NCBI RefSeq assembly: GCF_001941945.1
Contig: NZ_CP015584.1
Location: forward strand, 1 to 64,000
Reading direction: 5' to 3'
Length of the DNA: 64,000 nucleotides
Origin: Roseomonas gilardii
GTDB taxonomy: Bacteria > Pseudomonadota > Alphaproteobacteria > Acetobacterales > Acetobacteraceae
Under the pieces are notes generated by a model. The model saw only the letters and a list, made by a program, of their open reading frames with translations. It had not been told where the DNA came from and searched no databases. This document shows, in pieces, positions 39,179 to 48,071 of the stretch. Within the stretch, counting starts at the first letter, position 1. Every line of letters starts with the position of its first letter. The position numbers and the translations under genes are program-made.

Positions 39179-40579
39179 CTAGCCCTCTGCCTCCGTCCTG
39201 TCGTCCCGGAGGTGGCGGTCGATCCGGATCTCCAGCTTCTTCATGCGGTGCCAGAAGCTGCGCTCGCTGATGCCCAGGCGCTCGGCCGCGCGCGCCTGCA
39301 CGCCCCCCGATTGCCGCAGCGCCTCCAGCATCATCTCGCGCTCCAGCCGCGACAGCTCGGCATCCAGATCCCCCGGCAGCCGCGTCGAGGCACCGGACGG
39401 CATCCGGGCATCGAAGAGATAGCGCGGCAGGTCCGGGAGGTCGATGATCCCCGTCCGCGCCACGATCACCGCCCGCTCCACGCAGTTCTGTAGCTCCCGC
39501 ACATTGCCCGGCCAGTCATAGCTCTCCATGGCCGCCAGCGCCGCCGGGCTGAAGCCGGAGATGCGCTTGCCCATCGAGGCAGCGTGCTGCTGCAGGAAAC
39601 GCTGTGCGAGCAGCGGTACGTCGCCGGTCCTCTGGTTCAGGGGCGGCACGGTGATCGGGAAGACGTTCAGGCGGTAGAACAGATCCTCGCGGAACTGGCC
39701 GGCCTCCACCGCGCGCCGCAGGTCGCGATGCGTCGCGGCGACGATGCGCACATCCACCTTGACGGTCCGCGTGCTGCCGACCGGCTCGAAGCACTGCTCC
39801 TGGATCGCGCGCAGCAGCTTCGCCTGGATGGCGAGCGGCATGTCGCCGATCTCGTCCAGGAACAGCGTGCCCTGATGCGCCATGGTGAAGCGTCCGTCGC
39901 GGTTGGCGATGGCGCCGGTGAAGGCGCCCTTCACATGGCCGAACAGCTCGCTTTCCAGCAGCGTTTCGGGAATCGCGGCGCAGTTCACCGCGACGAAGCC
40001 GCGCTTGCGCCGGTCGCTGTTGTAGTGGACGGCGCGGGCGAAGAGCTCCTTGCCCGTTCCGCTCGGCCCCTGCAGCAGCACCGTGGCACGGCTCTCGCAG
40101 ACCTCCGCGACCTGCTGCAGCGCCTCCTGGAAGATCGGGCTGTGGCCGACCAGGTTGGAGAAGTCGTGACGCCCCTCCAGCTCCTGCCGCAGGCGCTGGT
40201 TCTCGCTCTCCACCTGCTGCACATGCAGGGCGCGCTGGATGGTGGTCACCACATCGTCGAGGTCGAAGGGCTTGGCGACGTAATCGAAGGCGCCCTCCTT
40301 CACCAGCTCCACCGCGTCGCGCACGCTGGCATAGGCCGTCATCACCACGACCGGCAGGCCGGGATGCCCGGCCCGCAGGCGCCGCAGCAGCTCCTGCCCC
40401 GAAAGCCCGGGCATCCGCAGGTCCGTCAGCACGAGATCCACGCGCTGCGTGGCCACATGCCCGAGGGCCGCGTCGGCGGAGCAGACGAAAGCGGTCTCGA
40501 AGCCCCGCCCTTCGAGCCCGACGGCCAGCACCTCCGCCAGCCTTGCCTCGTCGTCAACGATCAGGATGGAGGAAGCCAT
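39179..40579 (-). CDS. Sigma54-dependent response regulator (NtrC family)
   Basis: 466 aa. Receiver domain 1-120 with phospho-acceptor Asp in LVLTDLRMPG and Lys in VAKPF; AAA+ domain about 140-375 with Walker A GPSGTGKE, the sigma54-contacting GAFTGA loop and Walker B LFLDEIGDM; C-terminal Fis-type HTH (ALRQSGGVQARAAERLGISE). It activates sigma54 promoters. Last gene of a six-gene overlapping operon; it overlaps the kinase gene by 26 bases. Two sigma54 promoters in the divergon at 46.3-46.6 kb are its likely targets. Confidence 0.93.
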   Translation of the reverse strand: MASSILIVDDEARLAEVLAVGLEGRGFETAFVCSADAALGHVATQRVDLVLTDLRMPGLSGQELLRRLRAGHPGLPVVVMTAYASVRDAVELVKEGAFDYVAKPFDLDDVVTTIQRALHVQQVESENQRLRQELEGRHDFSNLVGHSPIFQEALQQVAEVCESRATVLLQGPSGTGKELFARAVHYNSDRRKRGFVAVNCAAIPETLLESELFGHVKGAFTGAIANRDGRFTMAHQGTLFLDEIGDMPLAIQAKLLRAIQEQCFEPVGSTRTVKVDVRIVAATHRDLRRAVEAGQFREDLFYRLNVFPITVPPLNQRTGDVPLLAQRFLQQHAASMGKRISGFSPAALAAMESYDWPGNVRELQNCVERAVIVARTGIIDLPDLPRYLFDARMPSGASTRLPGDLDAELSRLEREMMLEALRQSGGVQARAAERLGISERSFWHRMKKLEIRIDRHLRDDRTEAEG

Positions 40580-42419
40580 CACCTTTCTCCTCGGCGAGAG
40601 GGAAATGGAAGACGAAGCGGGCTCCGCCGCCGATCCGGTTCTCAGCCTCGATGCGGCCGCCATGCCTCTCCACGACGGCGCGCACGCGGGCCAGGCCCAG
40701 GCCGGTGCCCTGCAGCTTGCTGGTCACGAAGGGATCGAAGAGCCGGTCCACGATCTCCAGAGCGATGCCCTTGCCCGTGTCCTCCACGCTCGCCAGCACG
40801 GTTGTGGCCTCCCGCGACACGCGGATAGTGATCTCTCCCCCTTCCGGCATCGCCTCCATGGCGTTGATCAGCACGTTCAGGAACGCTTGATGCAGCAGTT
40901 CGGCATCTCCGGCGATCCTGACCGGGAGGGAGGGCTTCAGGATCGCGCAGGTGATGCCCCGGCGGCTCATCTCCGCCTCGGCGAAATCAGCCACGCCGGC
41001 GATCACGTCGTCCGCCAGGTCCAGCACCTGCAGCCGGAGGGCACGCGGCCGCGCGTAGTCGATCAGGTCCTGGACGAGATGATCGATACGCTTCACCTCG
41101 TCCAGCACGAAGTCCAGCAGCCGCGCGGTCCCGGGCGAAAGCTCCTCGCGGCCCCGGATCACCTGGCTGGATGTCTTGATGATGCCCAGCGGGTTGCGGA
41201 TCTCGTGAGCGATGGTGGTGGCGGCCTCGCCGAGTGTGGCGAGCGTCTCCCGCCGCCGCATCTCCGCCTCCATGCTGCGCAGCCGCTCCAGCTGCTCCGT
41301 CATGGCGTTGAAGCCGCCGGTCAGCTCCGCGAGCTCGCCGTCCCCGCTTTCCCGGACACGGGTCGCGTAGTTGCCGCTCGCCACCTGCCGCAGGCCGGCC
41401 GTCAGGTCCCTGACCGGGCGGGAGATCCGCGCGGACACGAAGAGCGCCACCACGAAGGAGAGCAGGCCGGAGCAGAGCGACAGGGCGAGGAAGAGTTGCA
41501 GCAGGCCCAGATTCGACAGGACCGGCGTGTTGCTGGCAAGGCGGGCGGCGATGATCCCGACGAGCGCGCCCTGACGGTCGCGCAGCGCGGCAAAGCCGGT
41601 GGCCAGCCGGTCGTCCGGCAGCGCCAGGGCGGAAACGCTTTGCTCGCCGGCCTCCAGGCGGGCGAGGACCTCTGGCGGGACGGTGAAGCCGGGATGACCC
41701 TCCCGTTTCGAGAAGCTGAGCGCCGGCGTGCCCTTGGCGCCGAAATAGCTGACCTGCAGCGAGGAGATCGCCTGCGCGGCGGCGATCAGGCGATCATTCA
41801 CCTTGTCCGCCACGAAGGCGACATAGGGCCGCCCCTCGAAAAGGAAGCGATGGGCGGAGCCGAGCAGCAGGACCGGCGTGCCGCCTGCCATGGTCATGTA
41901 GAATCCGGCCTCGTCCTGCCGGGGCAGCCAGCCGGCGTCGCTGGACAGGCCTTGGCTCAGCACCACATGGCCCGCCGGGTCATACAGGGCGACCAGGTCA
42001 TAGCCCGTGGAGATCAGGAGATCGGCGGAGAAGCTGGCGAGGCCGCCCTCCAGCGTCTGGGCATGGGTCAGGCTGTTGGCGAAAAGGGCGGTGGCCAGCC
42101 GTGCCTCCTCCTCCGCCTCCAGCAGCTGCCTCACGATGAGCCGCGCGGTGTCGTTCAGCCAACGTTCCCGGCTGCGCTCGAAGCGCGAGGAGATCATCTC
42201 CGCCGCGACATAGCTCGCCAGCAGCACGGGAATGACGCTCACCAGCATGAAGGCGAAGGTCAGCTGCCAGCGCAGCCTGACCTTTGGGAAAACCGAATCC
42301 CGCAGCCGGGCCCAGGAGCGCGGCGACAGGCCCTCTCCGCGGTCCCTCGGCTTCCAGGTGGGCGGCACCTCGCCGGCGGGCCTTCGCCCAGCCCCGGCCT
42401 CACCCCCGGACGGCGTCAT
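40554..42419 (-). CDS. Membrane histidine kinase paired with the sigma54 regulator
   Basis: 621 aa: a cytoplasmic proline-rich start, membrane spans at about 50-72 (TFAFMLVSVIPVLLASYVAA) and 283-310 (LFLALSLCSGLLSFVVALFV), a periplasmic sensor region between, HAMP, then H-box TTIAHEIRNPLGIIKTSS and the N, G1 and G2 boxes (NVLINAMEAMPEGG, DTGKGI, GTGLGLARVR). It overlaps the acyltransferase gene by 20 bases and the regulator gene by 26. Confidence 0.9.
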   Translation of the reverse strand: MTPSGGEAGAGRRPAGEVPPTWKPRDRGEGLSPRSWARLRDSVFPKVRLRWQLTFAFMLVSVIPVLLASYVAAEMISSRFERSRERWLNDTARLIVRQLLEAEEEARLATALFANSLTHAQTLEGGLASFSADLLISTGYDLVALYDPAGHVVLSQGLSSDAGWLPRQDEAGFYMTMAGGTPVLLLGSAHRFLFEGRPYVAFVADKVNDRLIAAAQAISSLQVSYFGAKGTPALSFSKREGHPGFTVPPEVLARLEAGEQSVSALALPDDRLATGFAALRDRQGALVGIIAARLASNTPVLSNLGLLQLFLALSLCSGLLSFVVALFVSARISRPVRDLTAGLRQVASGNYATRVRESGDGELAELTGGFNAMTEQLERLRSMEAEMRRRETLATLGEAATTIAHEIRNPLGIIKTSSQVIRGREELSPGTARLLDFVLDEVKRIDHLVQDLIDYARPRALRLQVLDLADDVIAGVADFAEAEMSRRGITCAILKPSLPVRIAGDAELLHQAFLNVLINAMEAMPEGGEITIRVSREATTVLASVEDTGKGIALEIVDRLFDPFVTSKLQGTGLGLARVRAVVERHGGRIEAENRIGGGARFVFHFPLAEEKGDGFLHPDR

Positions 42420-43617
42420 GCCTGCCCATATCGCGCAGGTCGGGGTCCCAGCGATCGAAGGCCAGATAGGGTGCGGCGAGGCGCAGCGCCCGGTTCAGCA
42501 CAGGATTTCGGTGTCGGACGAAGATGGCGGAGGGCTCCAGACGGCTTCCGAAACGCAATTTGGAGGCATAGGCGGTCTGGCCGGATTGCAGCAGATGGCG
42601 TCCTGTTTCCAGAGCGAAGCGGACATTCTCCGCCCAGCTCACGGCATAGAGATTATGTTGCCGTGCCAGGGGGTAGGCCATGCCCAGGAACTTGTCGATG
42701 ACGCGGTCCTGTTCCAGCAGCAGCAGGTTGAAGGCCGCCAGCTCCCCGCCCACCCAGTAGAGCACGAAGCGCACCCGGCCCGGCAGGGCCTCGGCCACGG
42801 CGCGGAAATAGTCCCGGGGGAGTTCCTCGAAGGAGCCGTAATGCACGCCACTCTGCTGCCGGGTGGATTCATAGAGCCCCTCGATCGCCGCGGCGAGTTC
42901 CCCCGGATGCTCCCTGTGCTCGATGCGCACCGCCCCGGCGCCGCGCAGCTTCCGCCGCAGGTCCTTGCGCGTGCCAGCGGACAGAGAGGCGAGATAGGCC
43001 TCCATTCCACCCATGCCTGCCCTCACGCCCAGATCCAGCACGGCGACCGGCAGGCTGGCGATGCGCCGGAACCCGGCGGGCTCCAGCACCGGCTCCAGCC
43101 GTGCGGCATCCCCGGCATCGAGATCCTTGAAGGCCAGGAGCGGGGCGCGCGCCGCCCGGGCCTCCGTCTCCAGCGCCCTGAGCAGGGCCCGCAGCGCCGC
43201 AGCCTCCCGTTCCGCCGTCAGTCCGGGCCGCAGGGCGAGGTGGCAGCGCTCCGTGAAGGGGGAGCCCACCGCCAGCAGCCTCATCTCCGCCACCGGGCGA
43301 AGCAGCCGGGACAGGCCGCGCCCCAGCCGCCCGGAACCCTCCTGCAACGGTGTGTCGAGGCGGTAGGACATGCGGAACAGCGGCACGGCCGCGACCAGCC
43401 CCCGCCCGTCCCGGACAGCCGCCGCGCCGATCCGCAACTCCGGCAATGCCCCGGCCTCGCAGGCGGCGTGGTAGGCCCAGTCCTCCGCCTCGCCGGGCAG
43501 GCAGGCCTCCCAGGCCTCGCGCGGCAGGGCACGGATGCCGGGAAGGATTCCGGCCCACAGCCTGGCATCCGCACCGGGCTCCATGGCCTCGGGCGACAGG
43601 CCTCCCTCAGACAGCAT
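42400..43617 (-). CDS. GNAT/FemAB-like acyltransferase
   Basis: 405 aa. The C-terminal half has the Acetyltransf_6 (BioF2-like) pattern: LASLSAGTRKDLRRKLRGAG, SFEELPRDYFRAVAEALPGR, then VGGELAAFNLLLLEQDRVID. These enzymes transfer acyl or aminoacyl groups to amines. It overlaps both the hydrolase and kinase genes, so it belongs to the operon. Start chosen at ATG 43617; upstream codons at 43635/43638 are possible. Confidence 0.7.
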   Translation of the reverse strand: MLSEGGLSPEAMEPGADARLWAGILPGIRALPREAWEACLPGEAEDWAYHAACEAGALPELRIGAAAVRDGRGLVAAVPLFRMSYRLDTPLQEGSGRLGRGLSRLLRPVAEMRLLAVGSPFTERCHLALRPGLTAEREAAALRALLRALETEARAARAPLLAFKDLDAGDAARLEPVLEPAGFRRIASLPVAVLDLGVRAGMGGMEAYLASLSAGTRKDLRRKLRGAGAVRIEHREHPGELAAAIEGLYESTRQQSGVHYGSFEELPRDYFRAVAEALPGRVRFVLYWVGGELAAFNLLLLEQDRVIDKFLGMAYPLARQHNLYAVSWAENVRFALETGRHLLQSGQTAYASKLRFGSRLEPSAIFVRHRNPVLNRALRLAAPYLAFDRWDPDLRDMGRHDAVRG

Positions 43618-44485
43618 CGCGCAGGCCGCCCGCATCATTGTCGGCGGCCATTTCCGGCGCCACGGACAGCGGCGCCAGATCACGGTCGCCGAACTGGCGG
43701 ACGAAATCGGCCACCCGCCGGTTCACGACCTGGCGCTGCCGGTCCACCGTGATGATGTGGTAGCTGTCCTCCAGTACCAGCGTCTCCACCCGGCCGCCGA
43801 GATGGCGCTGGAAGTGGAAGGCGTTGCGCAGGCTCGCCACGTCGTCCTCGCGCGCATGGATCAGCAGCGTATCCTGGCGGATCTCCGGCAAGGTGCCGCG
43901 CATGTCCGCGACCAGACGCCACATCTCCCGGATCGCCAGGGCCGGCGTCGCCTCCAACCCGGCATCGAGGTTGCCTGGCGTGGTCAGGGACTTCTGGACC
44001 CAGCGGCGGATGCGGGGATCCTTGATGCCGAAGGGCTCCTGTTCCCGGAAGCGGTAGCGGCGGCCGAAGGGCAGATGCACCAGCCCGCGCAGGAGAAAGC
44101 TGAAACGCGGCATCGCCCAGCCGTCATAGCGCAGGGTCGGAGCCAGCAGGACCAGCCCCTGGACCCGCTCCGGCTCCTCCCGCGCCAGTCGGGCAGCCAG
44201 CACGGCCCCCATGGACAGGCCGCCGACGATCACCGTGTCGCAGCTTTCGCTCAGCCGGGTCAGCGCGGCCTCGGCGCTGGCATACCAGTCGCGCCAGCCG
44301 GTGCCAGCCAGTTGCTCTTCCGTACCGCAGTGGCCGGCGAGCTGGCAGCAGAGCACATGGGCGCCGGTCCCGTAGAGGCTCCGGCCAAGATGCACCATCT
44401 CGGCCGGGGTGCCGCCCAGCCCATGGATCAGCAGCACACCGGTCCTGGTCCGGCCCCGGAGGAAGCAACTGCGGTCAACGATCAT
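43607..44485 (-). CDS. Alpha/beta hydrolase (esterase/lipase-like)
   Basis: 292 aa. GVLLIHGLGGTPAEMVHLGR forms the oxyanion strand, IVGGLSMGAVLAARLAREEP the nucleophile elbow (G-L-S-M-G), LLIHAREDDVAS the acid and LVLEDSYHIITVD the histidine. It resembles carboxylesterases/monoacylglycerol lipases. ATG 44485 overlaps the stop of the arginase-fold gene (ATGA). Confidence 0.8.
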   Translation of the reverse strand: MIVDRSCFLRGRTRTGVLLIHGLGGTPAEMVHLGRSLYGTGAHVLCCQLAGHCGTEEQLAGTGWRDWYASAEAALTRLSESCDTVIVGGLSMGAVLAARLAREEPERVQGLVLLAPTLRYDGWAMPRFSFLLRGLVHLPFGRRYRFREQEPFGIKDPRIRRWVQKSLTTPGNLDAGLEATPALAIREMWRLVADMRGTLPEIRQDTLLIHAREDDVASLRNAFHFQRHLGGRVETLVLEDSYHIITVDRQRQVVNRRVADFVRQFGDRDLAPLSVAPEMAADNDAGGLRDAV

Positions 44486-45510
44486 GCGGAAAGGCCTCGG
44501 GCGGCGGGGAGCTGTTCGGAAGGAAGGGGGAGGGGAGGGGTCGTTCCGGGCAGGGCGCCGAAGCCCTCCAGGATGCGGCGGTTGCTGCGGTCGTTGACGG
44601 CAAGCGCGGCCGCGGAAGGCTCCGGCACGACGGCCCGGTCGGTGGCGGAAAGCAGCCAGCGGAAGGGGTCGCGGAAACGTGGCTGCGAGTAGTCGCCGCA
44701 GACATCCATCCCCAGAATGCCGCGCCGGCGGCCGAGCCGTTGCACCGCGCCCAGGATCGCCGACAGCGCCATGCCGCCCTGTTCCCAGTTGGTCAGCGCC
44801 TCGTCGGGGCCCAGCACGTCCTTGTCCAGCGAAACCCAGAGCGGGCGGTCGGGCAGCCGCGCATCCAGCGCTTCCAGGAAGCCGTCCCAGGAGGCATCGG
44901 CCAGGGAATCCCAGGCGATGCGGCCACCGCCGGCACGGCAGCCCGGCACCACGAAGGGGCGTCCCCAGTAGCGGCTCTCCGAACCCTGCCAGGCATGTAC
45001 TTCCAGCCGCCCTTCGCGCAGGGCGCGGAGATTGGCACCCTTCCATTGTGGCCGGACCAGATCGTCCCCCGCCGGGCCGATGGTCACCACCTGCGCCACC
45101 TGTGGCAGTTCCAATGCCCGGTTGACCCAGGCGCCACAGTTCACCGTGGCCGGGAAGCGCACCCAGTCCGGGTGGTTGTCGAAATGCAGCAGCGTCACCT
45201 CCTCGCGCAGCCGGGCGAGGAAGAGCGTGGCGAGGTGATGGAAGTCGCCGGAGCCATAGAAGGCGATGGTGCCGGGGGCATTCTCCGCCCCCACCGCCTC
45301 GTGCAGCCTTTCCCGCAACCGCTCCAGGGGCTTTCGGGCGGCGACGATGCGCAGCCGGGGAGCCAAGTCGCGTGCCTCGATGCGAAGCGCGCGCCCGTCG
45401 TGCAACAGCCCGGCGAGTACAGGCTGGGCCGTCAGGGAGTCATCCAGGTCCAGCACCAGCACGGGCGGGCGTGCCGTCGCACTCCCGGTGCCGGTCCGCT
45501 CAAGCCCCAT
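44482..45510 (-). CDS. Arginase-fold (ureohydrolase-like) protein
   Basis: 342 aa. Metal-ligand motifs of the ureohydrolase fold are present in variant form: GSGDFHH, LLHFDNHPDWVRF (D-x-H-x-D) and LWVSLDKDVLGPDEALTN (S-x-D-x-D). The rest diverges from arginases and agmatinases, so the substrate may be a different guanidino or amide compound. Starts 10 bases after the HAD gene. Spacing of ligands suggests it is active. Confidence 0.65.
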   Translation of the reverse strand: MGLERTGTGSATARPPVLVLDLDDSLTAQPVLAGLLHDGRALRIEARDLAPRLRIVAARKPLERLRERLHEAVGAENAPGTIAFYGSGDFHHLATLFLARLREEVTLLHFDNHPDWVRFPATVNCGAWVNRALELPQVAQVVTIGPAGDDLVRPQWKGANLRALREGRLEVHAWQGSESRYWGRPFVVPGCRAGGGRIAWDSLADASWDGFLEALDARLPDRPLWVSLDKDVLGPDEALTNWEQGGMALSAILGAVQRLGRRRGILGMDVCGDYSQPRFRDPFRWLLSATDRAVVPEPSAAALAVNDRSNRRILEGFGALPGTTPPLPLPSEQLPAARGLSA

Positions 45511-45520
45511 CGAAAGGGCC

Positions 45521-46255
45521 TCAGGCAAGGCTACGCTCCCGCCAGGCGCGCGGGCCGCTCGCGGGGACACCCAGCTGGGCCTCCGGACCCCGGGGGCGGT
45601 GCGACCGACTCTCCAGCCATGCGACAAAGCGGGGGAGCAGTTCGGAGAAGTCGTGGAAGGGCTGGTGCGCGATGCCCTCGGCCTCGCAATGGGCGATCAG
45701 GCGGCTCTTGGCGAAGACGAACTCGGCTTCCCCGGCGGCGCAGAAATCGGAACGCCCATCGCCGATCAACAGCCCCGGCACGACGGCGGGGCCGGTGAAG
45801 CGGGCGCATTTGCAATGACCGGACGCGGCCCGGCATTCGGCGCGGGCATGAGGAAAGCGCAGCGCCCATTGTTCCGCGCCCACCTGCTCCAACCGGTTGG
45901 CCAGGACAGGGATATCGCCCAGGCCGGCACGGCGCAGCACGCCCGACACCACGCGGTCGAGCCCATCGGAAAGGACCGTCACCGGCAGGCCCCGCTTCCG
46001 GCAGAAGGCAATGAAATCCGGAACACCCGGATCGATCCGCAGGGTGGCGATGAAGCCGTCGAGGGCCTCCGGCGTCAGGCGCAGCAGCGCCACCTGCTGC
46101 CGCAGGCATTCGCGCGAGCCGATCGCGCCGCGCAGCCAATCGGCCTCGACATCCAGCCAGGCCGGATCGGCAAAGCGTTCCAGGAGGAGGTCGGTCGTAT
46201 CCCGAAGGGAGATCGTGCCGTCGAAATCGATATGGACCTGGAACTCTGCGGACAC
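45521..46255 (-). CDS. MtnX-like HAD-IB phosphatase
   Basis: 244 aa from GTG 46255. HAD motif I VHIDFDGTIS, motif II VTVLSDGLD and motif IV LLIGDGRSDFCAA are intact, and DTTDLLLERFADPAWLDVEA is typical of MtnX-like phosphatases. No other methionine-salvage gene is near, so a different small phosphomonoester is likely. First gene of the leftward operon; a perfect sigma54 promoter ends 37 bases upstream. Confidence 0.8.
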   Translation of the reverse strand: MSAEFQVHIDFDGTISLRDTTDLLLERFADPAWLDVEADWLRGAIGSRECLRQQVALLRLTPEALDGFIATLRIDPGVPDFIAFCRKRGLPVTVLSDGLDRVVSGVLRRAGLGDIPVLANRLEQVGAEQWALRFPHARAECRAASGHCKCARFTGPAVVPGLLIGDGRSDFCAAGEAEFVFAKSRLIAHCEAEGIAHQPFHDFSELLPRFVAWLESRSHRPRGPEAQLGVPASGPRAWRERSLA

Positions 46256-46292
46256 CGTGCTGGCCTCATCAAGGGCGGGTAGTGCCGCCAGC

Positions 46293-46307
46293 GCAAGGCG
46301 CGTGCCA
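46293..46307 (-). promoter_or_regulatory. Sigma54 promoter of the leftward operon
   Basis: On the minus strand the sequence TGGCACGCGCCTTGC matches the sigma54 consensus TGGCACG-N4-TTGC at every fixed position, with GG and GC 10 bases apart. Transcription would start near 46281, leaving a short leader of about 26 bases with an AGG before GTG 46255. Confidence 0.85.
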
Positions 46308-46381
46308 CAGGATGTCCGGAGGGGAAACCGGCCCCCGGCCTATGTAAACCAGGGGGAGAGCAGCCTGCCCAGCCAAGCTGA

Positions 46382-46402
46382 AAGCTACAAAATTTGTAGC
46401 TT
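46382..46402. promoter_or_regulatory. 21-bp perfect palindrome, candidate enhancer site
   Basis: AAGCTACAAA and TTTGTAGCTT flank a single A. The palindrome stands out as AT-rich in a GC-rich region and lies about 110 bases from the leftward and 175 from the rightward sigma54 start points, the range usual for NtrC-type upstream activator sequences. Binding by the regulator at 39179-40579 is inferred. Confidence 0.65.
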
Positions 46403-46541
46403 CCTTCGCGATGCGAGGGGCCAGCACTTGGCCAGCCATGCCCTTCCACCAATGCGGAACTTCTATAGCTCACCGATAAAAATAAGCTGAATCAAATCAT
46501 TGCCTGGCGAAGTGAATTCCGTTGCAGCCGTGCGGCAGGGG

Positions 46542-46557
46542 TGGAACGGCGCCTGCA
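46542..46557 (+). promoter_or_regulatory. Sigma54 promoter of the rightward operon
   Basis: TGGAACG-GCGC-CTGCA matches the sigma54 consensus TGGCACG-N4-TTGCA except one base in each element; the invariant GG and GC are 10 bases apart. Start would be near 46568, 83 bases before the aminotransferase ATG. Confidence 0.65.
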
Positions 46558-46650
46558 ATAGCCTCCCCACCGGCCTGCCGGTCCCGCGCCCCCGGTGGCA
46601 TGGCGACCTGGGGGCGCGGCAGATCGGTATCCGTTGAGACACGAGACATC

Positions 46651-47994
46651 ATGACCCTCCGCTACCAGAACCCGGAACGCAGCCGGACCAGCGCCGACCT
46701 CTTCGACAAGGCCAGCGAAGTGATCCCAGGGGGCGTCAACAGCACCGCCCGCGCCACTTGGTCGGGCTGGGACCCTTATCCGCTTTTCATCTCGCACGGC
46801 ACCGGCGCGCGTCTGACCGATGTCGATGGCAACGAGTACATCGACTACCTGCTCGGCCTCGGCCCGATGCTTCTCGGCCACCGGCCGCCGCGTGTGACCC
46901 AGGCGGTGGTGGACTGCATCCAGGAACGCGGCACGGTCTTCGCCCTCCCGGCGGCGGAGGAAACGGATCTCGCCCGCAAGATCATCGCCGCCATCCCGAG
47001 CGTCGAACAGGTCCGCCTCTGCAACACGGGGACGGAGGCCGTCCTCTACACCGTGCGCCTCGCCCGCGCCTTCACCGGCCGGCGCAAGGTGATCCGCTTC
47101 GAGGGCATGTATCACGGCTTCTCCGACGGTGTTTACTGGAGCAAGCACCCGGATCTGGGCCGCGCCGGCCCCGACGCCGCGCCTCGCCCGGTGCCGCAGG
47201 GCCCCGGCATGCCGGCGGGCATCGACCAGTCGCTGATCATCCTCCCCTGGAACGATATCGCCGCGCTGCGCGAGGTGCTGGAGCGCGAGGGCGACGACAT
47301 CGCCGCCGTGCTCACCGAGCCGGTGATGTGCAACACCGGCTGCATCCTGCCCGAGCCCGGCTATCTGGAAGCGATGCGCGACCTGACGCGCAAGCACGGC
47401 GTGCTGCTGATCTTCGACGAGGTCATCACCGGCTTCCGCATCGGCCTCGCCGGCGCGCAGGGGCATTACGGCATCACACCGGACCTGTCGGTCTTCGCCA
47501 AGGGTCTCGGCGGTGGCTTCCCGGTCGCCGCCATGGGCGGACGGCGCGACATCATGGCGCTGGTGGCCGAGGGCCGCGTCTCCATCGCCGGCACCTACAA
47601 CGCCAATGCCATCGCGGTGGCGGCGGCGAACGCGGCGCTGGACGAACTGGCTCAGCCCGGCATGTACGAGCGCCTCTACCGCGTCTCCGACCGGCTGCGC
47701 GAAGGGCTGCAGCGCCTCGTGCACGACCTGCGCGCTCCTGCGCATGTCGTGGGCCTCGGCCCGGTCTTCCAGCTCTGGTTCTCACGCGAGCCGATCCGCA
47801 ACTACCGCGACGCGGCACGCCATGCCGACCACGGCGCCTTCCGCCACTGGTGGGAAGGGATGCTGGAGCGCGGCGTGCTGTTCCACCCCGGCGCCTATGA
47901 GAACCTCTTCGTCTCCTTCGCCCATACGGAGGATGACGTGGACCGCACGCTGGAGGCCGCCGAGGCCACGCTGCGCGAGATGCTGGTGGCCTGA
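46651..47994 (+). CDS. Class III (glutamate-1-semialdehyde aminotransferase-like) PLP enzyme
   Basis: 447 aa. ERSRTSADLFDKASEVIPGG and VNSTARATWSGWDPYPLFIS are the GSA-aminotransferase-like start; phosphate-binding LCNTGTEAV, IFDEVITGFRIG and the PLP lysine in SVFAKGLGGGFPVAAMGG follow. The rest differs from HemL, and the context is not tetrapyrrole synthesis, so the substrate is likely another amino compound. ATG 46651 heads the rightward operon. Confidence 0.85.
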   Translation: MTLRYQNPERSRTSADLFDKASEVIPGGVNSTARATWSGWDPYPLFISHGTGARLTDVDGNEYIDYLLGLGPMLLGHRPPRVTQAVVDCIQERGTVFALPAAEETDLARKIIAAIPSVEQVRLCNTGTEAVLYTVRLARAFTGRRKVIRFEGMYHGFSDGVYWSKHPDLGRAGPDAAPRPVPQGPGMPAGIDQSLIILPWNDIAALREVLEREGDDIAAVLTEPVMCNTGCILPEPGYLEAMRDLTRKHGVLLIFDEVITGFRIGLAGAQGHYGITPDLSVFAKGLGGGFPVAAMGGRRDIMALVAEGRVSIAGTYNANAIAVAAANAALDELAQPGMYERLYRVSDRLREGLQRLVHDLRAPAHVVGLGPVFQLWFSREPIRNYRDAARHADHGAFRHWWEGMLERGVLFHPGAYENLFVSFAHTEDDVDRTLEAAEATLREMLVA

Positions 47995-48071
47995 ATGACG
48001 ACACGGGTGGCGGTGCGGCGACGCCTCGCCGCCCGTGGCATGGCGCGCCGCGCAGCCGGCACGGAGTTCCC

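Noticed and set aside
45521-46255. HAD protein as evidence of methionine salvage
   Set aside because: No mtnA, mtnB, mtnD or mtnK is nearby; MtnX-like phosphatases occur in other contexts.
46651-47994. Aminotransferase as HemL (tetrapyrrole synthesis)
   Set aside because: It is only GSA-like; the operon has no tetrapyrrole genes, has a sigma54 promoter, and conserved HemL stretches are not clear.
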